From positions 3,162,001 through 3,226,000 of the forward strand of contig JBBMOL010000065.1 in NCBI GenBank assembly GCA_037954665.1: DNA of 64,000 nucleotides. Reading direction: 5' to 3'. The position numbers and the translations under genes are program-made. The notes under the pieces were generated by a model that searched no databases, was not told the DNA's origin, and worked only from the letters and a program-made list of their open reading frames with translations. The stretch comes from Laguncularia racemosa (Eukaryota > Streptophyta > Magnoliopsida > Myrtales > Combretaceae). Positions within the stretch are counted from its first letter, which is position 1. Each line of letters opens with the position of its first letter. This document shows, piece after piece, positions 58,534-64,000 of this stretch.

Positions 58534-61205
58534 TGGTTCATAACATAATGAAAAGTAATATGAATGTTCCGATTTCTTAGTTGCTTAAAACATCATTATG
58601 GTGTGGGTTTGAAAGTTATGGTGAGCCAACTATATGGAAGTTGAAGGCTAGTTTCTAAAATCATGAGATGATATCTTTTTTTTTTTTTTTTTTTGAGGGG
58701 GGTAGGGGGAGTTTATTTAGGGTAAAATGAAAAAAAAAATAGAAATAAATGTGCATTGCTAAAATGCGCAAGTAAGGATGTACTTGTGAGATTAGCTAAA
58801 TGAAGGGTCATATTTGTTAGGATAATAGTAGCTATGTGTTTGGCTTGATATGATTTCTTAATATTATTTTTAGTGAAGCTTTAAGTTGAATGAGACAATG
58901 TAAATAGAGTTGTTGACAAAGAATTCACCTTCCAAGAATAGAAACCTTATAGATTAGATGAAGCTCTAAGTATAAAAATGGCTTTTCTTTACAAATGATA
59001 ATAATATAAGCCATCCTATTTTTCCATACCCACTCCATCCCATAGCAGAATAGTATTTTGATAAAGTATACTAAATAATAATGTAATAACATAAGAAACA
59101 AAAAAGAAAAGAAAAGAAAATAACATAACAAATCAATTTCTTATATAGCTTTATAATAATAATAATAATCAAGAAAGCTTTATTGCTTAGTGAAATTAGA
59201 GATGCCAACATTGATGTCATGTGTATTTTCTTTCTTTTGCCTTTTTTGTTTACACTTTCATTTGAATCTTTAATCTAGTTCGTTATTGTGAACATCTCTC
59301 CATTTTATTTTATTTTATTAGAAATCTAGCCAAATCATTATGATTATAATGTAGTTTGATTTCTTACCTCCATTTTGCTTTAGATTTTTGAGATTTTACT
59401 TGAATGGTTTTATGATTGCATGTGCTAAAAGAAATGTAGATGCATCCTCGATTGCAACTTAAGGAGTGACTAATAAGAGACTTAACAAATAAGCTACTAG
59501 AATCATTGTACACTACTTAGAACAACATCCATAGATAGTTCTCTAGCATAAAAACTTACTTAGTTGCCACTATCAACAAACTTATGATAGATATCTAGCC
59601 AAAGAGTAATGCTAAAATAGTTCTATGTTCATTAAGTCAACCTCGTAGTGGTAGTGGTGGGAGGGTGACTAATTTATTTTGACGTTTAAGTTAAAAATTT
59701 GTGTCTTTACATGATTTTGATCTTATAGCTAGTGCTTGGTGAACTTCTAATTTAGGTTTGCATTTCCTTTTTATAGTGATAAATTTCTTGGTAAGTTTTG
59801 GTTTCTTGTAATTTTACCAGTTAACATTTACGTGAATTATTATTTGTTTTCCCTGTATGTTGGAAAATTGGGATTGAGGATATGAAAGAATGCAAACATA
59901 CAGTCCTCTTTTAAATTTATGTTGTAATGTTTTCTAACATTTTTTATTTTGCTTCTACGATGGTATTTGCTTGTTGTTAGCTTAGTTCTCTTCTCCTTAC
60001 ACCTATTTCTATTGCATTGAAGAGAATAAATTGAATGATATGACTATTTCGTAAATATTATTATTGTTCCTTCATAATTAAGGTTGTTATATCAAAGGTA
60101 TTAGTTTAAAATTCTACTTAGGAAATTTTGTTTGAGATACTTCTATTCTTGAAGATGTAAATGTTTAAGCTCCTTCATTGTGAATGATGAAGGAGACATT
60201 TAAGTTTAATATTGGAAGGAAGATAGCTTCAAAATTTTGCAATCACATATAGTCTAGTATGTTGTACTATTTTAATTGCAACTTTCTATTTAGAAAGCTA
60301 GAATCAAGATTATTAGTGGTGTCCATAGACACAGAAAGTTTAAGGCTCAATCATCAAAGAGGTATATTGCAGCAAAATAACTACATGTCCCAAAGAATAT
60401 CAACAAGGGAGGAGGAGATGCATATCATGTAGGCATAGGCAAACATGCATCTGCTTGACATAACCTGATATGTTAATTACAAGCTCATGGTCAAGGTCAA
60501 CCTCTAATTATGTGACACTAGGTCTTAGCACTACTTGGATAATACTTCTCATGTTGTTGTTCCATGCTCTAGGTGGATGACTATAGATATCAAAAGTCTT
60601 ATGTATTAGTATTCTTGAATCACGTAGAATGATGAGTCAATATTTTCTTCCCCTTATATGTAAAGTTTAGGCTAGCAATTGTCTCTGGTCTTCTTATCTA
60701 TTTATTGAATGGTGGTCTATAGTTGATAGTTTCGTCTTTGCGTTTAGCTGCAACATGATTTTAAAGGAGAAAGTGGATGTTAAGATAGTGCACTTCCATG
60801 TATGCTATGGTTATTCATCACAATCCCATCAATACAAGGGCAATAATAGAAGACAACATTCATTAGCTAGTTTCTTAGCATCAAGAGCAACCTAGAGTTC
60901 TAGTTGTGGAGTATGAAATACTTTGGCACATGAATACTTCATATTGCTTGGTTTTAACATTTGACTATCATATTTAAAAGTTGGGTGCCCAAAAAAATTG
61001 ACACATTTTGTTTCCACTTCTATTTCTATACAATATGCAGTTAATCCATAGTTTTCAGTAATTATGGTTGTAATTTAACATCTCAATCTAAAGTGCCTAA
61101 ATTGAATTCCAATCACTTCATTGTATATTATACAGGATTTACATATCTCTGCATCTTAAAAACTAAAATTCATGTAGCTAGGTGAACTATGAGATAGAGG
61201 TAGCT
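58534..61205 (+). repeat. Dispersed repeat, copy 2 (longer)
   Basis: Collinear with 29486-30600; see that entry for shared blocks. The extra middle part (about 58930-60470) has no recognised coding region. A poly-T of 17 lies at 58677-58693. The right end abuts a chromovirus fragment at about 61210. Confidence 0.6.
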
Positions 61206-61209
61206 AGCT

Positions 61210-61600
61210 AGGAAAGTTAAACCTAAGGTATATAGGCCTCGTTTGAGATCTTGGAAAGAATAGGCACAATGGCTTACAGGTTAGCTCTTCCACTGAATTT
61301 GGCTGCTGTACATGATGTATTCTATGTATCCATGTTGAGAAAGTATGTACCCGACCCAAATCAGATAGCGGCTTTAGGACTACTGAATGTACAGCAAAAT
61401 CTAACATCTTTAAAAAGGCCAATTAGGATTCTAGACACTAAAGAATGGGTACTAAGATGGAAAGCAGTCCCTTATGTAAATCCAATGGACAAACCAAATA
61501 GAAAGGGAAGCAATGTGGGAGATGAAAGAAAAAATGAAAAAGAAGTATCAAGAACTCTTCCAGAATCAGGTACTTTCGAGGACGAAAGTTTTTATAAGGG
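61210..61600 (+). pseudogene. Ty3/gypsy chromovirus: integrase C-terminus and chromodomain relic
   Basis: A frame-shifted RYIG is followed by FEILERIGTMAYRLALP, VFYVSMLRKYVPDP and RPIRILDTKEWVLRWKAVPYV, the conserved C-terminal module of chromovirus integrases. After a frame change near 61490 the text continues AMWEMKEKMKKKYQELF, the helix end of a chromodomain. Everything upstream in pol is missing: similarity starts where the dispersed repeat stops. The chromodomain in intact relatives directs integration to heterochromatin. Confidence 0.85.
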
Positions 61601-61608
61601 AGGGAGAA
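61596..61608 (+). promoter_or_regulatory. Polypurine tract of the chromovirus
   Basis: AAGGGAGGGAGAA sits directly before the LTR start, after the end of pol. Confidence 0.75.
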
Positions 61609-62866
61609 TATAATACCTGAATTTTTTTTTCTTATGATGTATCAATGTATATATGTTATAACATTATAACATAAAACTAAGGCTAAGAGGGGAATTTCAT
61701 AAAAATCCGAGAGGCAATTTAGACATTTCACATGAAGGGTATAAGTACCCTAAATTAACCTAGGGGGCCTCTATTGTCATTTTGAGCAGAGAACAAAAAC
61801 CAGAGGACAGACACTCTTTAACAAGAACCCTAGAGACGAAAGGAAAAATGAGCGACCTAATTCCAAAGATGAAAGGTAAAGGATTCTATACAAGTTTCAA
61901 TTTCGGTTATTGGATTTGGAACTCATGTGTATAATGTACACATCAGGATTTAAAGATGGAAAAGGGCATAACGAGGAAGAGACTCAAAAGGTTTAAGGAT
62001 TCAACTCATAGGAAATTTGATGTAAGTATGAAAATCCGTGTAAATTATTTATAATTATATGTTTTAGGGATATAATCGAGCTTAGGAATAGAGAAGATTG
62101 GTTTAAGAGAATTTAAATTAAAAGAATTAAGGTTTGTACAATTCGCTAAGAGATACACAACCTCCCAACACGATCATGTTTAAGTTCTCATTAAGTGTGA
62201 AGGTTACATTGAGAGATACATGGCCCCTTAATACGATTGTGTTTTAATTGTGTTGAGTTAAAGGTAACACAACCTCTTGACACGATCTTATTTTGACTGT
62301 GTTGAATTGAGAAAAGCACAGCCTCTTAACACGATCATATTCCAACCGTGTTGAAGCTAAACTTTACATTGAAATATATACGACCCTTAATACAGTAATG
62401 CTTCAACCCGTGTTGACCAACATGATCTCCAACATGGCCGTGTTGAATAAAGTATGATGTAATTAGATGTTCATTTAACTTCAAATTAAACTAATTTCCA
62501 CGCAACTTAGATAGCTAGTGAGGCCTTAGAGAAATTAAATAAATAAGATTAAGAGAAATAAGATAATGATATTGATCTTAAATTAAGTACTAAAAAGAGC
62601 TCATTGATGTGTACAGATTCCGATTTAGCTTAAGTCCAAGACGGGAAGTACTTAAGGCTAGGATTCGAGGTATACGTAACTTGTGTGTTTTTATGTGTTT
62701 ATTTAAGTTAGTATATGTGTTGAAATTAGTTAAGATGAATAATTTGGCTTAAGTGTTTAAGTTATATGTTATATGTGCTTAGCTCGGCCTAAGTGCCTAT
62801 AGTGGTAGATCCTTAGGGAACACCTCAATGATCCTTATGTAACATTATCTCTGATGAAGTCATACT
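61609..62866 (+). repeat. Chromovirus 3' LTR, interrupted at its right side
   Basis: It starts TATAATACC (TGTAATACC in relatives). The interior contains repeated 'acacgatcgtgtt'-like text (62150-62450) and the AGTGCCTATAGTGGTAGATC segment (about 62795), shared with the LTR-like block near 11750. A different LTR begins at 62867, so the right end is probably displaced by that insertion. Confidence 0.7.
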
Positions 62867-64000
62867 TGTAAACACCTCATTTTTTACCCTAATAATTAAT
62901 AATAGTCAATTTTCAAAATTTTCCATTTTTTAAATTTTTTTCTTCTAATTTGGCAAAAATAGGAAAAATATTCAAAAAATAAAATAAATAGGGAAAATAT
63001 ATCAATTTTGGAAAATAATAATAGAAATGGTAATAAAAGGAGTTAAATAATTTTTTAAAATTTTTTGCATTTCAAAATAATATAAAAATAATAAAAATTA
63101 CAACGTATATACAAAAATTGCATTTAATAAAAAAAAACGAGAAAATGGGCTGGCCCAACTGGTTCGAGTCACAGTCTGATGCACGCGGGGAAGGGGTGCG
63201 TCACGGGTTCGAATCCCACAAGAGGGGCACTTGCTTCCGTTTTCATTTTTTTATTTCCCAACTGCCACATGGCAACACGTGATTGGCCGAAATAGGCACA
63301 TGTGGGGTACGTAGTCTTCTCTTTCCTCCAGACAACAACAGTAACAATGGAACAAAAGAAAAGTGAAGAAAATCCAAGCAAGATTCAATGGATTTTTTCG
63401 AATCTTTTTAGGTATATCATGAAAACAAATCGGATAAGTCCTAAAAACGACACTAATCTAAAGATTTACATCGATTTTTGAAGATAAGAACGAATCCCCC
63501 GTCACGGTCGAGATCCGAGCTTATCCACCTCCGGTCTTCAATGCCTATAAATAGAGGTTAGAGGGGGAGGCCAGAGGTAGAGAAAAAAAAGGAGTCGAAA
63601 AGAAAAGAAAGAAAAAATAGTTGATGAGCCTTCGCTAGAGCTTCCTCTCTCAAACCCTCATCGTAGCTTCTAGACGATCGCATAGGGAGGTTTTTGACGG
63701 AAAACACCACCATCATCAGGTTCCTCATCCTCAGAAGCTTTGGAAACATCCCCTATTCCATGAAAACGGACGTCGGAACGCTGCCAACGAGGACGTCCAG
63801 CCACCGTGACCCAACTAGCTATAATTTGACCCGACCCGCGAACCGCGCCTAGACCTAGGTAAATTAGATTTTTCTATTTTTATTATTTTATTTATTTATT
63901 AGTTTGTTTATTTATTTATAATTAAAAAATGAAAAAAATAATATTAGGAAAAATAGTAGAGTTTAGGTTAGTTTTTTTTGTTTAGTTTAGAATAGATAAA
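62867..64000 (+). repeat. Tat/Ogre-type LTR, plus orientation, cut by the window end
   Basis: It starts TGTAAACACCTCATTTTTT, then has a TTTTAAATTTTTT/AAATAAATAG zone, a GGGTTCGAATCC segment (63208) and a TATA box GCCTATAAATAGAGG at 63543, about 0.68 kb from the start. Transcript-like G/A-rich sequence follows. The layout matches the minus-strand LTR at 56396-58174. The small frame near 63558-63749 is part of the LTR, not a gene. Confidence 0.75.

Noticed and set aside
63558..63749. Minus-strand open frame near the window end
   Set aside because: It lies in the transcript-start region of a Tat/Ogre LTR and overlaps the LTR sequence layout.

Overview
This is nuclear DNA of a flowering plant, almost certainly a eudicot. 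It is AT-rich, intron-bearing and dominated by decayed LTR retrotransposons, MITEs and microsatellites. The clearest host-gene content is a head-to-tail cluster of tau-class glutathione S-transferases (GSTU, a plant-specific class) plus two relics of TIR-NBS-LRR (TNL) immune receptors. I can defend only one intact gene: a two-exon GSTU at 21988-23076, predicted to encode 230 residues. The species cannot be named from the sequence.

Layout. 1-2280: Ty1/copia element 1 (LTR end, PBS, gag, protease, start of integrase), full of stop codons. 3425-7520: copia element 2, from the middle of gag through RNase H to its 3' LTR. 9086-9457: a lone GST exon 2 on the minus strand. 10807-13798: an LTR-like block interrupted by a hAT element (12324-13616) with a perfect 8-bp target duplication. 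14940-15761: on the minus strand, an LTR, PBS and first half of gag of the same copia family as element 2. 17178-25960: the plus-strand GST cluster, with one pseudogene that has lost its start and splice sites, one exon-1 fragment, the intact gene, and one pseudogene with a deleted catalytic Ser. 26-31 kb: AT-rich DNA without recognisable genes plus copy 1 of a dispersed repeat. 32.0-33.5 kb: a decayed TG-rich satellite. 34.2-37.0 kb: an LTR block split by a PIF/Harbinger-type element (35384-36885) that carries organelle-like DNA. 38.7-38.9 kb: a TNL LRR fragment. 42.5 kb: a small hAT MITE. 45.2-47.9 kb: the same LTR family as at 34-37 kb, in the other orientation. 48.7-49.4 kb: a broken TIR domain fused to a Tat/Ogre-lineage Ty3/gypsy element on the minus strand (49.4-58.2 kb). 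58.2-61.2 kb: copy 2 of the dispersed repeat, carrying a Mutator-like MITE. 61.2-62.9 kb: chromovirus integrase tail and LTR. 62867-64000: start of a second Tat/Ogre LTR.

The most interesting reading is structural. The two halves of one copia element sit 7.4 kb apart in opposite orientations, joined conceptually in gag. Their outer flanks match at 4 of 5 bases, and the only inverted GST lies between them. One inversion of about 11.5 kb (3.4 to 14.9 kb) would explain all three facts. I see no novel gene system such as a defence locus, CRISPR array or biosynthetic cluster. The novelty here is in how the locus decayed and rearranged.
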